Source: Acetobacter sp.
GTDB taxonomy: Bacteria > Pseudomonadota > Alphaproteobacteria > Acetobacterales > Acetobacteraceae
Direction of reading: 5' to 3'
Length of the DNA stretch: 64,000 nucleotides
Assembly (NCBI RefSeq): GCF_022483985.1
Contig: NZ_JAKVME010000001.1
Span: 1,302,001 to 1,366,000, forward strand
Shown here: positions 19,565-28,191 of the stretch, in pieces
Position numbering within the stretch: the first letter of the stretch is position 1
How the letters are laid out: the number at the start of each line of letters is the position of its first letter
Notes under the pieces: generated by a model
The model's input: only the letters and a program-made list of their open reading frames with translations
The model's database searches: none
Told to the model about the DNA's origin: nothing
Translations under genes and position numbers: made by a program

Positions 19565-19595
19565 AAAAACGCCTGCCTTAACAGGCGTCCTTTTT
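19565..19595 (-). terminator. Rho-independent terminator of prfC
   Basis: ACGCCTG at 19569-19575 pairs with CAGGCGT at 19582-19588 around a 6-nt loop. On the minus strand the stem is followed by five T's, 40-70 nt after the prfC stop. A T-run on the plus strand side makes it potentially bidirectional. Confidence 0.85.
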
Positions 19596-19635
19596 CACAG
19601 ACGAGGCCAGACTGAAGCAGGTTGCCCGTCTGGGC

Positions 19636-21198
19636 TTACCCGATCTCAATACCAATCTGCTTGACGTCGTGAAACGCCAGATCGGGATTCATCTCCTCGG
19701 TACGACGCATCATGAAACCGGAACTGGCCAGAAACACAGGATCGCCGTCCAGATCATCCGCCATGGATGAGCGGTTGGCCATCATGAACGTCTCAAGTTT
19801 CGCCCTGTCTCCCGTCACCCAGCGCGCTAGCGAGAACGGCGTGGAATCGAAGCCGATCATCACGCCATATTCGCCCTTCAGACGCTCCTGAAGCACATCC
19901 AACTGAAGCGTTCCCACAACACCCACGACAGGCTGAGCCCCGTCCTGTGGCCTGAAGAGCTGCACAACCCCTTCTTCAGCCAGTTCCGTCAGGGCCTGCC
20001 TGAGCTTCTTGGCCTTCATCGCATCATCCAGACGGACACGACGCAGGATTTCCGGCGCAAAATGCGGCACACCCGTAAAGCGGATGGCCTCGCCTTCCGT
20101 CAGCGTATCACCGATCCGCAGCGTGCCGTGGTTGGGAATGCCCACCACATCGCCAGCAAAGGCTTCCTCGGCAAGCTGACGGTCACGGGCGAAGAAGAAC
20201 TGCGGCGTATGCAGCACGAAGCTCTTGCCTGTCCGTGTATTGAGCAGCCGCATGCCTCGGGTCAGTTTGCCTGAACAGACACGGGCAAAGGCAATGCGGT
20301 CACGATGATTCGGGTCCATGTTGGCCTGAATTTTGAAGACCAGCGCGGCCATCTGCGGCTCGTCCGCCGTAACCGTCCTGCTCTCAGTATTCTGCGCGCG
20401 CGGAGCAGGCCCGAAGGCCACCAGCGCGTCCAGCAGGTCGGTCACGCCAATTTCCTTCATGGCGCTACCGAAGAACACCGGCGTCAGATGACCTTCATCG
20501 AACGATTCACGATCAAATTCAGGAAGAGCGGCGGACACAAGCTCAAGCTCTTCCCGCACCTGCACCATGCGCGGATCACTCTCATCGATCGGCGTCGTCG
20601 TATGAATCTCACCATTCCTGATGTCGTACGTGCCGACAAAGGTCGCCGCCCGTCCCACAGGCCATGTCAGCGGGGTCGTATCCAGCGCGAGCGAAGAGGA
20701 GATTTCGTCCAGAATTTCGAACGGATCACGCGATTCACGGTCCATCTTGTTAATGAACGTCACGATGGGGATATCGCGCAGACGGCAGATTTCAAACAGC
20801 TTGCGTGTCCGGTCCTCGATACCCTTGGCCGCATCGATCACCATCACGGCCGAGTCAACCGCCGTCAGTGTCCGATAGGTGTCTTCCGAGAAGTCTTCAT
20901 GACCCGGCGTGTCCAGCAGATTGAACACACAGCCACCATATTCAAAGGTCATCACGGACGTAACGACAGAAATGCCGCGGTCTCGCTCGATACCCATCCA
21001 GTCCGAACGGGTCCGACGCCTCTCCCCTTTTGCCCTGACGTTCCCCGCCAACTGAATCGCGCCACCCGCCCGCAGGATGCGCTCTGTCAGCGTCGTCTTA
21101 CCGGCGTCAGGGTGGGAAATGATGGCAAAAGTCCGTCGCCGACTGATGGCTCCTGCAAGAGAAGACTGGATTGCGGGGCCGTCATTGATGTCTGTCAT
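19636..21198 (-). CDS. prfC: Peptide chain release factor 3
   Basis: 520 aa from the ATG at 21198 (MTDINDGPAI); the frame is open for 27 further codons that look non-coding. GTPase motifs are intact: G1 SHPDAGKTT, G3 DTPGHEDFSEDTYR, G4 NKMD. The RF3-specific stretch RTRSDWMGIERDRGISVVTSVM is present, and the C-terminal domains follow. RF3 uses GTP to recycle RF1/RF2 from the ribosome after peptide release. It lies between a terminator and rpsD and is probably transcribed alone. Confidence 0.96.
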   Translation of the reverse strand: MTDINDGPAIQSSLAGAISRRRTFAIISHPDAGKTTLTERILRAGGAIQLAGNVRAKGERRRTRSDWMGIERDRGISVVTSVMTFEYGGCVFNLLDTPGHEDFSEDTYRTLTAVDSAVMVIDAAKGIEDRTRKLFEICRLRDIPIVTFINKMDRESRDPFEILDEISSSLALDTTPLTWPVGRAATFVGTYDIRNGEIHTTTPIDESDPRMVQVREELELVSAALPEFDRESFDEGHLTPVFFGSAMKEIGVTDLLDALVAFGPAPRAQNTESRTVTADEPQMAALVFKIQANMDPNHRDRIAFARVCSGKLTRGMRLLNTRTGKSFVLHTPQFFFARDRQLAEEAFAGDVVGIPNHGTLRIGDTLTEGEAIRFTGVPHFAPEILRRVRLDDAMKAKKLRQALTELAEEGVVQLFRPQDGAQPVVGVVGTLQLDVLQERLKGEYGVMIGFDSTPFSLARWVTGDRAKLETFMMANRSSMADDLDGDPVFLASSGFMMRRTEEMNPDLAFHDVKQIGIEIG

Positions 21199-21309
21199 GG
21201 CGAAAGAGGCTCTGAAATGGGGGAGAAAAAACAGGAACGCCGGACAGAGAGTGTCTCCGCCCGGCGTCTGAAAAAGCACCTGGCCCGCAAGAGCCAGAGC
21301 GTCCTGAAA

Positions 21310-21927
21310 TCAGCGAGAGTAGAACTCGACCACCAGGTTCGGCTCCATCTGCACCGGATACGGCACATCGGACAGCTTCGGAGCGCGCAGGAACGAGCCC
21401 TTCATCTGGCGGTGGTCCACTTCCATGTATTCCGGAACATCGCGTTCGCCGCTCTGCGAGGCGTCCAGAACGGCAGCAAGCTGCTTGGACTTCTCGCGAA
21501 CTTCGATCACGTCGCCTTCGCGGACGAGGTAGGACGGGATGTTCACTTTCTTGCCGTTGACCAGCACATGACCGTGGTTCACGAACTGACGGGCAGCGAA
21601 CGGAGTCACTGCGAACTTCAGACGGTAAACAACGGCGTCCAGACGACGCTCCAGCAGGCTGATCAGGTTCTCGGAGGTGTCACCCTTACGACGGACTGCC
21701 TCTTCGTAGTATTTACGGAACTGCTTCTCGCTGATGTTACCGTAGTAACCCTTCAGTTTCTGCTTCGCCATCAGCTGGACGGAGAAGTCGGAAGGCTTGC
21801 CTTTACGACGCTGGCCATGCTGGCCCGGACCGTATTCCCGCTTGTTGACCGGCGACTTGGCGCGGCCCCACAGGTTTACGCCAAGGCGGCGATTGATCTT
21901 GTATTTGCTCTCAAGGCGCTTGCTCAT
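21310..21927 (-). CDS. rpsD: 30S ribosomal protein S4
   Basis: 205 aa, full length. It shows the N-terminal [20 protein letters not shown], the GQHGQRR segment and the S4 RNA-binding domain ([49 protein letters not shown]). S4 binds 16S rRNA early in 30S assembly. It is a single gene outside the large ribosomal operons, as in many alphaproteobacteria. Confidence 0.97.
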   Translation of the reverse strand: MSKRLESKYKINRRLGVNLWGRAKSPVNKREYGPGQHGQRRKGKPSDFSVQLMAKQKLKGYYGNISEKQFRKYYEEAVRRKGDTSENLISLLERRLDAVVYRLKFAVTPFAARQFVNHGHVLVNGKKVNIPSYLVREGDVIEVREKSKQLAAVLDASQSGERDVPEYMEVDHRQMKGSFLRAPKLSDVPYPVQMEPNLVVEFYSR

Positions 21928-22236
21928 GGGCGCGCTCTACTTTCATAAAACAGCCACACCCAGTCTTTCGACCTGACATGGCTTGTGACGCCGATAGTCC
22001 CCAGTCCGGAACAGACTGAAGCGGGCGCGTCCCGTATTACTGGCCCGGGGGAGCATACACCCCATCGGCCAGCCGGTCCGTCCACTTTCCCGGCAATGGG
22101 GTGCGACCTATGTGAAAACAGCTCCATTGTCAATCAGATTACAGCCCCCCTGCGATCTTCGCAGGCTTTACCGTCAAGACCTTGCTTTGGAGCAATTTAT
22201 GCTACTGATCCTGCCTGACTGTCAGGGAGACGCATC
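21928..22236. other. Divergent promoter region between rpsD and a LysR gene
   Basis: About 309 bp without a gene. It should carry promoters for both flanking genes. A small palindrome (CCTGA-CTG-TCAGG) lies just before the LysR ribosome site GGGAG. LysR proteins often bind dyads between divergent genes, but no clear T-N11-A box was assigned. Confidence 0.45.
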
Positions 22237-23154
22237 ATGGAGTTGAGGCAGCTACGATATTTCGTGGCCGTTGCCGAACATGGCAGCTTCACCAAAGCCG
22301 CCATGGCCATTGGCATGGAGCAGCCTCCCTTAAGTCAGCAGATCAAGCAGTTTGAACGCGCTCTTGGCGTAACATTATTCCATCGTCTCACGCGCGGCGT
22401 TGAACTGACCGATATTGGAACAGCCCTGATCGGGCAGGCACAGGCGATCCTTGCGATGGAAGAGGATTTTCTCGGTCTGGCGCATGGTCTCGCCCGAGGC
22501 GAGCGGGGCCATCTTCGGGTTGGCCTGGCCGGAGCGGTCTCGCTTCTTCCGATTATTCCGCAGACAATCCGACACTTCCGGGAAACGTGGCCCGAAGTTG
22601 TCGTCTCGTTTGAGGAAAGCAACACCCCGGCCCTCTCCGAGGCGCTGCATGACCGTCGCGTTGATGTGGCGATCGTCCGTCCTCCGGTCACCGACGACCG
22701 GGAACTGGCTGTCTATCCCTTGCTTGATGAACCGACCGTGGCAGCGCTCCCGAGCGGCCATATCTATGAAGGTAGCGGCGCTATCCGCCTTGAAATGCTC
22801 GCAAACGAACCACTGATCATTTTCCCCAGAGAACTGGGGCCGGGATTTCATGACGCCATTCTGTCAGCCTGCCAGCATGCCGGTTTTACACCGCGGATGG
22901 GCCAGCAGGCTCCCCAGATTGCAGCCACGGTCCCCTTGGTCGCCGCTGGGCTGGGCGTCTCGGTCGTCCCCCAGTCCCTCTCCCAGATTCACGCAGGCGG
23001 CGTTACGTTTCACCGCATTGAAGAACCTGCTCCAAGCGCCGCTCTGGCCATTGCTGTTCTGAAAGGACGTCCGGCTCCGCTTGTCGGCCGATTTATCGCC
23101 GCGCTGAAAGATGCGTGTGGCGAATGGGTGGAGCGCAGCCAGAAAATCGGATAA
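22237..23154 (+). CDS. LysR-family transcription regulator
   Basis: 305 aa. The N-terminal helix-turn-helix is canonical (MELRQLRYFVAVAEHGSFTKAAMAIGMEQPPLSQQIKQFERALGVTLFHRL). The periplasmic-binding-like effector domain follows (LRVGLAGAVSLLPIIPQTIRHFRETWPEVVVSFEE), closest in look to the BenM/CatM/HcaR side. GGGAG precedes the ATG. No neighbour points to an effector: rpsD is divergent and the flagellin locus starts 133 nt downstream. Confidence 0.9.
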   Translation: MELRQLRYFVAVAEHGSFTKAAMAIGMEQPPLSQQIKQFERALGVTLFHRLTRGVELTDIGTALIGQAQAILAMEEDFLGLAHGLARGERGHLRVGLAGAVSLLPIIPQTIRHFRETWPEVVVSFEESNTPALSEALHDRRVDVAIVRPPVTDDRELAVYPLLDEPTVAALPSGHIYEGSGAIRLEMLANEPLIIFPRELGPGFHDAILSACQHAGFTPRMGQQAPQIAATVPLVAAGLGVSVVPQSLSQIHAGGVTFHRIEEPAPSAALAIAVLKGRPAPLVGRFIAALKDACGEWVERSQKIG

Positions 23155-23287
23155 CAGTCGCAAATTGTCTCGGCAATGCTTTCTCAAAACCTTATTGAAC
23201 AATACCCCCAAGCCACAGATAACTATTTATACATATTTTGATGTCAGCCTCCCCTCATCGCGAAACACGCAATGAGAAGGGCTTAAA

Positions 23288-23722
23288 ATGGCAGGGTTAG
23301 GCATCAGGCTTGAAGCCGGCGACCGGATGATCCTCAACGGAGCAGGCATCCACTTCCTCACCGCCGCACAGATCAGACTGACAAACCGGGCCAATTTTCT
23401 CTTCGGACGGCAGCTCATGCCTCCGGAGGAAGCCACCAGCCCGGCGCGCCTCATCTATTATGCGCTGCAAACCGCTTATGTCGGCACCCCTGAAGAAAAA
23501 ATGGCGGCCCTTGCCGAGGCAACCTACCACATCACCACCTTCATGCAGGAAACGACGTCTGTATCGGCCCGACTGATTCTCAGTGAAGCCATGAAAGCCG
23601 CATCTGAAGGTAATTTTTATCAGGCCTTGAAAATTGCCCGCAGAATCATCCGGCATGAAGACGCCGTGATCGGTCAGGCAAGCGTCTCACCGGGCACTTC
23701 CACCGAATCAGAAATCGATTAA
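23288..23722 (+). CDS. flbT: Flagellin expression regulator FlbT
   Basis: 144 aa with the FlbT pattern: LRLEAGDRMILNGAGIHF at the start, then FLFGRQLMPPEEATSPARLIYYALQTAYVG, and helices ending YQALKIARRIIRHED. In Caulobacter, FlbT binds the flagellin mRNA 5' leader and promotes its decay. Here it lies directly upstream of the flagellin gene, with flaF downstream, the classic pairing. GAGAAGGG precedes the ATG. The C-terminal ~15 residues are divergent. Confidence 0.85.
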   Translation: MAGLGIRLEAGDRMILNGAGIHFLTAAQIRLTNRANFLFGRQLMPPEEATSPARLIYYALQTAYVGTPEEKMAALAEATYHITTFMQETTSVSARLILSEAMKAASEGNFYQALKIARRIIRHEDAVIGQASVSPGTSTESEID

Positions 23723-23756
23723 CTCAAAATTAGGATTTTTATCATTTTATAGGTTC

Positions 23757-23773
23757 ACTGCAAAAAATGCAGT
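23757..23773 (+). promoter_or_regulatory. Hairpin in the flagellin mRNA leader, candidate FlbT target
   Basis: ACTGCA and TGCAGT form a perfect 6-bp stem around AAAAA, 10 nt before the flagellin ribosome site (GGAG). The leader is otherwise AT-rich. FlbT of Caulobacter acts on the flagellin 5' leader, so this is a plausible binding element. The assignment is inferred. Confidence 0.45.
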
Positions 23774-23795
23774 AAACCAATCGGAGAAACTCCAA

Positions 23796-24815
23796 ATGTC
23801 ACTTTCGATCAACACCAATAACGCTGCAATGGTTGCTCTTGAGAGCCTCAATGCAACGACGACATCTCTGAACAACACAGAGAACACCGTTTCGACGGGT
23901 CAGAAAATTTCCAGCGCCAAAGATGGTCCGGCTTCTTACGCTATTGCTCAGCAGATGAACGGAAACATTTCCGGTCTCTCCGCTGTCAACGATGGTCTGT
24001 CCTTCGCAGCCAGCACCCTGAGCACCACGTCTACGGCCGTCGGCAACATCATCAGCACCCTGCACCTTCTGCAGAATGCCGTAACCAGCCTGGGTGACAT
24101 TCAGGGTAGCCCGACAGCTCTCGCCCAGACATCGGACGAAATCAACGGTTATCTGGACCAGATCAACACGTTCGCACGAAACGCCACGGTTAACGGCGTC
24201 AATCTGCTGACTTCGAAGAACGATTCCAACGTTGCCAACGGCGTTGCCTCCGGTTCCGCAGGGCCTGTCACGGCTGACAACCTGATCTACGTCACCAGCC
24301 TTCAGGGCTCGACCAACCAGATCACAAACGTCACCACCGGCACGGCTGGTATGGGCAAAGTCATCGCCGCAACCGTTGGAACGGCTGCTCAGGTCGACAC
24401 CAATACGCTGACTGACGTTCTTGGCCTTTCAAGCAAGATGGCTGCTGGTGACAAATTTGTTGGTGGCAGCGGTTCGGGCATCAACGCCTTTGTGACAGCA
24501 GGAACGGGCACGACACTGACCTCTCTGACGGGCACAAGCCTGCCAGCGCTGATCACTCTGGTTCAGAACGCTATCACAGCCATGACAGACGCGGCTTCAA
24601 CGCTGGCAACAAATGCCAAGGTTGTTGACGGTATGGCGTCTTACTCTTCCAACCTTTCCGACTCCCTGACCTCGGGTGTCGGCGCACTGACCGATGCCGA
24701 CATGGCAGCGGAAAGCGCGAAGCTGACGTCTCTGCAGACAAAGCAGCAGTTGGCAATTTCTTCTCTGAGCGTTGCGAAATCTTCGTCTCAGAACATTCTT
24801 AGCCTCTTCCGCTAA
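23796..24815 (+). CDS. Flagellin
   Basis: 339 aa. Conserved D0/D1 ends are present: SLSINTNNAAMVALESLNATTTSLNNTENTVSTGQKISSAKD at the N-terminus and SLQTKQQLAISSLSVAKSSSQNILSLFR at the C-terminus. A short variable middle is rich in Gly, Thr and Ser, suitable for O-glycosylation. No signal peptide, as expected for export through the flagellar type III system. GGAG lies before the ATG. A strong terminator follows, then a TPR-glycosyltransferase gene likely to modify this protein. Confidence 0.95.
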   Translation: MSLSINTNNAAMVALESLNATTTSLNNTENTVSTGQKISSAKDGPASYAIAQQMNGNISGLSAVNDGLSFAASTLSTTSTAVGNIISTLHLLQNAVTSLGDIQGSPTALAQTSDEINGYLDQINTFARNATVNGVNLLTSKNDSNVANGVASGSAGPVTADNLIYVTSLQGSTNQITNVTTGTAGMGKVIAATVGTAAQVDTNTLTDVLGLSSKMAAGDKFVGGSGSGINAFVTAGTGTTLTSLTGTSLPALITLVQNAITAMTDAASTLATNAKVVDGMASYSSNLSDSLTSGVGALTDADMAAESAKLTSLQTKQQLAISSLSVAKSSSQNILSLFR

Positions 24816-24822
24816 GATCGGG

Positions 24823-24849
24823 AATGGGGGGCTTTGCCCCCCATTTTTA
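24823..24849 (+). terminator. Rho-independent terminator of the flagellin gene
   Basis: ATGGGGGGC (24824-24832) pairs perfectly with GCCCCCCAT (24836-24844) around TTT and is followed by TTTTATTTT. It starts 9 nt after the flagellin stop, so the downstream glycosyltransferase is expressed by read-through or its own promoter. Confidence 0.93.
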
Positions 24850-24864
24850 TTTTGGATACATATT

Positions 24865-26556
24865 ATGACAAATACATTCACCAGCAACGAAATTAAAAAA
24901 ATCAGCGACAGTCTAAAAAAATCCGCAAAAAAAAACGATTACACAAAAACAATCGAAGAAATAAAGAATATCCTTCGTGCAAAATCAAAGTGGGCTGACG
25001 GTTATGCATTGCTTGGTGATATCTACCGAAGCATCACTGATTACGAAGAAAGCTACTTAGCATACTCGCAGGCAGTTTCATTAAATCCAAAAAATATAGA
25101 ATGGAAAATATATCAACTCTTCTGCAAGCTTGAAATAGGAAGAGATATCGATTCTGCTCTGAATGAGTTACTCACACTCTTTATACATAATGCTGAAAAT
25201 GAAGCTATCTGCGTAAAAATAGCGACCGTTATGGCCGCAGCCAAATCTCCAAAGATTCTTATTGCCGCCATTAAATGGCGCTCGCAAAACTATAAAAATG
25301 GCGACATTCTCTCGTCAATACTCGGCCAGCAATTACTTGAATCCGGCCTCATCTCAGAGGGATGCGAAGTTTATTTTCAGATCTTCAGATCTTCTCCTGA
25401 AGCAATCCTATACGCTCCCTCTCTTGCTCAGGCTTTAATTCGTATCGGCGCTTTTCAGGCTTGCGCAGATGTTATCGAATCAATTCAGGCTCATTCTCCA
25501 GATACCGCTTTATCCATGCTAAACGAGTATGGAATATCTCTTCTTGGCCTGAATCGGTCATCTGAAGCACAGACGGCGTTTCGGAAGTATCTGAGCTTGA
25601 GACCAGAAGTCAGGGCCGTGCAATATAATTTGAGCCATGCTCTTCTAAAAGACGGTCAATACGAAGAAGGCTGGAAGCTGGCTGAATTTGCACCACCTGA
25701 ATTTAAACAAGAAGGCGCCAGAAATCCGTGGAAAGGCGATTTTTCTATAAATGGAAAAACGCTTCTACTTTACGGTGAGCAAGGTCTGGGCGATATGCTC
25801 CAGTTCATGCGATATATCCCCTACCTTAAGGATCAAGGCGCAGAAATTATTTTGTCCGTGCCTAAAAACCTCCAAAGGATTTCGCAATCGTCTTTTAATA
25901 ACATTCATGTCATAGGGAATGATTTTTCCAATACAAATTATGATTTCAGCTGTTCTCTCCTGTCTCTTCCGCTCTATCTGGCTCCTCAGCTTGGCTATGA
26001 AATACCGTCTTCCGTTCCTTATCTTTATCCAGAGCAGGCTGACATCGACAAATTTGCAGCAATGCTTAAAGAGAAGACAAAGCTGCGCGTTGGCTTGGTC
26101 TGGTCGGGAGAAAACCGTCCTCGGCATGGTTTGAATTATCGGAATCGCTCATCCTCTTTGAATATGTTTTCAAAAATTATTAACATAGAAAACATAGATT
26201 TCATAAATCTTCAGTTAGGAAAACCTCAGGAAGAGTTAGCAGACTGGAGAGGAAAAGAAATATTTGACCCAATGGTCAATGTTTCAGATATGGAAGACAC
26301 AGCAGCACTAATTTTTAATCTAGATTTAATCATTAGCGTCGACACTTCTGTTGCCCATTTAGCAGGCGCTCTCGGCAAACCTGTCTGGATGATCACAAGA
26401 AGTGATTGCTGCTGGCGGTGGTTAGAAAATCGGGAAGATAGCCCCTGGTATCCAACAATGAAAATCTTTCGGTCTCAGCCGGGCAGTCTTCATCATGCAA
26501 TCGAACTCGTAGCAGCATCTCTTCATGACTACATGGCAACAGAACTCCTTACTTAA
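24865..26556 (+). CDS. TPR protein with GT9-like glycosyltransferase domain, probable flagellin-modifying enzyme
   Basis: 563 aa from the ATG at 24865, just past the flagellin terminator. Residues ~1-270 are TPR-like helices (WADGYALLGDIYRSITDYEESYLAYSQAVSLNP). The C-terminal half resembles heptosyltransferase-type GT9 enzymes: LLLYGEQGLGDMLQFMRYIPYL, VGLVWSGENRP and IISVDTSVAHLAGALGKPVW. TPR-GT9 fusions are common next to flagellin genes, where they are thought to glycosylate flagellin. The gene is far more AT-rich than its surroundings, as is flaF behind it, suggesting a different origin or relaxed composition. Confidence 0.82.
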   Translation: MTNTFTSNEIKKISDSLKKSAKKNDYTKTIEEIKNILRAKSKWADGYALLGDIYRSITDYEESYLAYSQAVSLNPKNIEWKIYQLFCKLEIGRDIDSALNELLTLFIHNAENEAICVKIATVMAAAKSPKILIAAIKWRSQNYKNGDILSSILGQQLLESGLISEGCEVYFQIFRSSPEAILYAPSLAQALIRIGAFQACADVIESIQAHSPDTALSMLNEYGISLLGLNRSSEAQTAFRKYLSLRPEVRAVQYNLSHALLKDGQYEEGWKLAEFAPPEFKQEGARNPWKGDFSINGKTLLLYGEQGLGDMLQFMRYIPYLKDQGAEIILSVPKNLQRISQSSFNNIHVIGNDFSNTNYDFSCSLLSLPLYLAPQLGYEIPSSVPYLYPEQADIDKFAAMLKEKTKLRVGLVWSGENRPRHGLNYRNRSSSLNMFSKIINIENIDFINLQLGKPQEELADWRGKEIFDPMVNVSDMEDTAALIFNLDLIISVDTSVAHLAGALGKPVWMITRSDCCWRWLENREDSPWYPTMKIFRSQPGSLHHAIELVAASLHDYMATELLT

Positions 26557-26567
26557 AGGTATGTCTC

Positions 26568-26963
26568 ATGAGCTACGGCATTAAACGTTACAATCAGAAT
26601 TCGGCATTACAAATGACTTCGCGGCAGATTGAAGTGATGGCTTTCGGACAAACCATTCTTCTTTTAAAAAACGTAAAAAATCAAAAAGAGCGTATCCATG
26701 CTCTCACCATGAATCAGAAATTGTGGTCTTCAATTCTCTTGGAAACGAGCATTGAAGACAACGGAATTTCTGATATATTGAGAAAAGACCTTCTCAATTT
26801 GGCGATTTGGTCAACACGATATAGCATTCGCGCGATGCTACATGATATCCCACTGAAACCTCTCATAGAGATCAATCAAGATATTCTTGATGGCTTGAAA
26901 CCAAATACAAACCATCAAAATATGCCAATAGAATATGGTGAATTTAAACTTTCAGATGCCTAA
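26568..26963 (+). CDS. flaF: Flagellar biosynthesis regulator FlaF
   Basis: 131 aa. The core NQKLWSSILLETSIEDNGISDILRKDLLNLAIWSTRYSIRAML..PLIEINQDILDGL matches FlaF proteins. FlaF is required for flagellin translation or secretion and acts opposite to FlbT in Caulobacter. AAAGG lies before the ATG at 26568, 11 nt after the glycosyltransferase stop. AT-rich. The C-terminal 15 residues are not conserved. Confidence 0.85.
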   Translation: MSYGIKRYNQNSALQMTSRQIEVMAFGQTILLLKNVKNQKERIHALTMNQKLWSSILLETSIEDNGISDILRKDLLNLAIWSTRYSIRAMLHDIPLKPLIEINQDILDGLKPNTNHQNMPIEYGEFKLSDA

Positions 26964-27010
26964 GAATACAAAAAAAATCCATTCAATAATTAGTTTATAA
27001 TTTTAAATTC

Positions 27011-27052
27011 AGCGTGATCATATAAATAATCAGACTATACCTTGATCACGCT
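27011..27052. repeat. Perfect 10-bp inverted repeat at the left edge of the prophage-like region
   Basis: AGCGTGATCA (27011-27020) and TGATCACGCT (27043-27052) are exact inverted copies around a 22-nt AT-rich spacer, 48 nt after flaF. It may terminate flaF transcription, although no T-run follows. It could also mark the island boundary. Confidence 0.5.
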
Positions 27053-27156
27053 ACCTTCACGTCAACTCGCACAGCGCCGTCCCTATGAGTGTTATTCCGA
27101 ACCGCAACATAGATGTGCGCCTGTAGTATTGTCTTCTCCACTACCGAGTTTGCGGG

Positions 27157-27357
27157 TCATCGCGCATCCTCCACCACGAACACGGGCGGATTGCGCTGCA
27201 TCTCACGGATGCGCTTCTGGAGAGCGGACGCATATTCGCGCCACCAGTCCCGATCCCGTTTCAGGCGGCCAATCTCTGTTTCATCCTCACGGATTTCACG
27301 TTGGAACTTTTCGATGGCAACGGAATAGATCGAATCAGGGTCAGCAAAGCACGGCAT
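27157..27357 (-). CDS. Small coiled-coil phage-type protein
   Basis: 66 aa from the ATG at 27357. After a short N-terminus the chain is a charged heptad-like helix (IEKFQREIREDETEIGRLKRDRDWWREYASALQKRIREMQ). The start overlaps the stop of the upstream small membrane protein as TGATG, so translation is coupled. Size and arrangement suggest a lysis- or tail-associated phage accessory pair. The exact function is not recognised. Confidence 0.5.
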   Translation of the reverse strand: MPCFADPDSIYSVAIEKFQREIREDETEIGRLKRDRDWWREYASALQKRIREMQRNPPVFVVEDAR

Positions 27358-27500
27358 CAGCAGGTCCACGGATAACAGGAGAAAACAAGCGCCACGCAGA
27401 CCCCGCCAGCCCAGAAGCCGACGAGGAATGCGAGGATGGTGAAAATCACAGACCAGCGGCGATGATGGTCTGCGTGAGCCTGCGTGAGCGTGGCAGTCAC
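27357..27500 (-). CDS. Small single-pass membrane protein, phage-type
   Basis: 47 aa if GTG at 27500 is the start (VTATLTQAHADHHRRW...). One strong transmembrane helix is visible, WSVIFTILAFLVGFWAGGVCVALVF. The frame stays open upstream but overlaps tail-protein remains, so the true start is uncertain. It is coupled to the coiled-coil gene downstream by a TGATG overlap. No family recognised. Confidence 0.4.
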   Translation of the reverse strand: MTATLTQAHADHHRRWSVIFTILAFLVGFWAGGVCVALVFSCYPWTC

Positions 27501-27554
27501 GCGTGATATAGAAACAGCGCCGATCAGCGCCTCCAACGTGGGTAGCAGCTGACA

Positions 27555-27700
27555 AAATACGCGGCGTCTCTGTCGTTCCGTGCGTGATATTGAAGGTGAC
27601 GCGGAGAGTTGCGAGGTCGAGTCCGGAACCCGAAGCGTCCCCAACCACCAGCGAAAAGGCACGGATGAATTGCTGGGTCACGAAATGATTACCGCGTAGA
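27555..27700 (-). pseudogene. Remnant of a phage tail/baseplate protein
   Basis: The stretch FIRAFSLVVGDASGSGLDLATLRVTFNITHGTTETP has the look of the N-terminal strand region of a phage tail protein that usually sits beside the baseplate plug gene. It runs into unrelated sequence after about 45 residues, so the gene is truncated. Identification rests on pattern and context only. Confidence 0.45.
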
Positions 27701-27707
27701 GATAGGA

Positions 27708-28001
27708 TCAAACACCAAGATTATCGTATGTCGGGACAGCGTCAGCGTTACCACTCGTCGTCACCACCAAGCTAAAGCCAAGACCAAGATATCCAAACTG
27801 GCCGAGGAGGTTAGCCCCGGTAACGAGCGGGATACCGGTCAGAATGTTTGACCCTGATGAATCACTGATATCTATCAGCCAACCCGCGCTGTCGGACGCA
27901 TCGCAGTAGGTCTGGCGGATGGAGTATTGGACGCCGGAAATACTGACGGAGAACGACTGAGGCGCAGCCGAAACAGGCACCTCGTAGAACGTCGTTGTCA
28001 T
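27708..28001 (-). CDS. Phage baseplate plug family protein, C-terminally clipped
   Basis: 97 aa from ATG 28001 with GGAAA upstream. The sequence (MTTTFYEVPVSAAPQSFSVSI..YSIRQTYCDASDSAGWLIDI..SNILTGIPLVTGANLLGQFGYLGLGFSL..VPTYDNLG) matches the phage baseplate plug (DUF6983-type) pattern. Family members continue about ten residues past the NLG segment; here a stop follows LGV, so the end is missing. It is part of a degraded tail module read on the minus strand. Confidence 0.7.
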   Translation of the reverse strand: MTTTFYEVPVSAAPQSFSVSISGVQYSIRQTYCDASDSAGWLIDISDSSGSNILTGIPLVTGANLLGQFGYLGLGFSLVVTTSGNADAVPTYDNLGV

Positions 28002-28191
28002 CTGTTTTCCGGGGATTTTTAAGGAAGACCAACACTGAGAATGGCCTCGCAACGCAACTCTGGTGAAGTTAAACGAATATGCCAGTTTTTGTGACACAGC
28101 GCAAGAGGTTTGCAGTGTTGAGAAAGACCATCCTGAAGGATGGCCTGTTGCAGTATTGAGCCTAGGAGCATTTCCCGGCACACACGTTCCA

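Noticed and set aside
20305..21948. 547-codon open frame on the plus strand
   Set aside because: Antisense of prfC and rpsD; composition effect in GC-rich DNA.
27042..27506. 154-codon open frame on the plus strand
   Set aside because: Low-quality protein pattern, antisense of the small phage-type genes.
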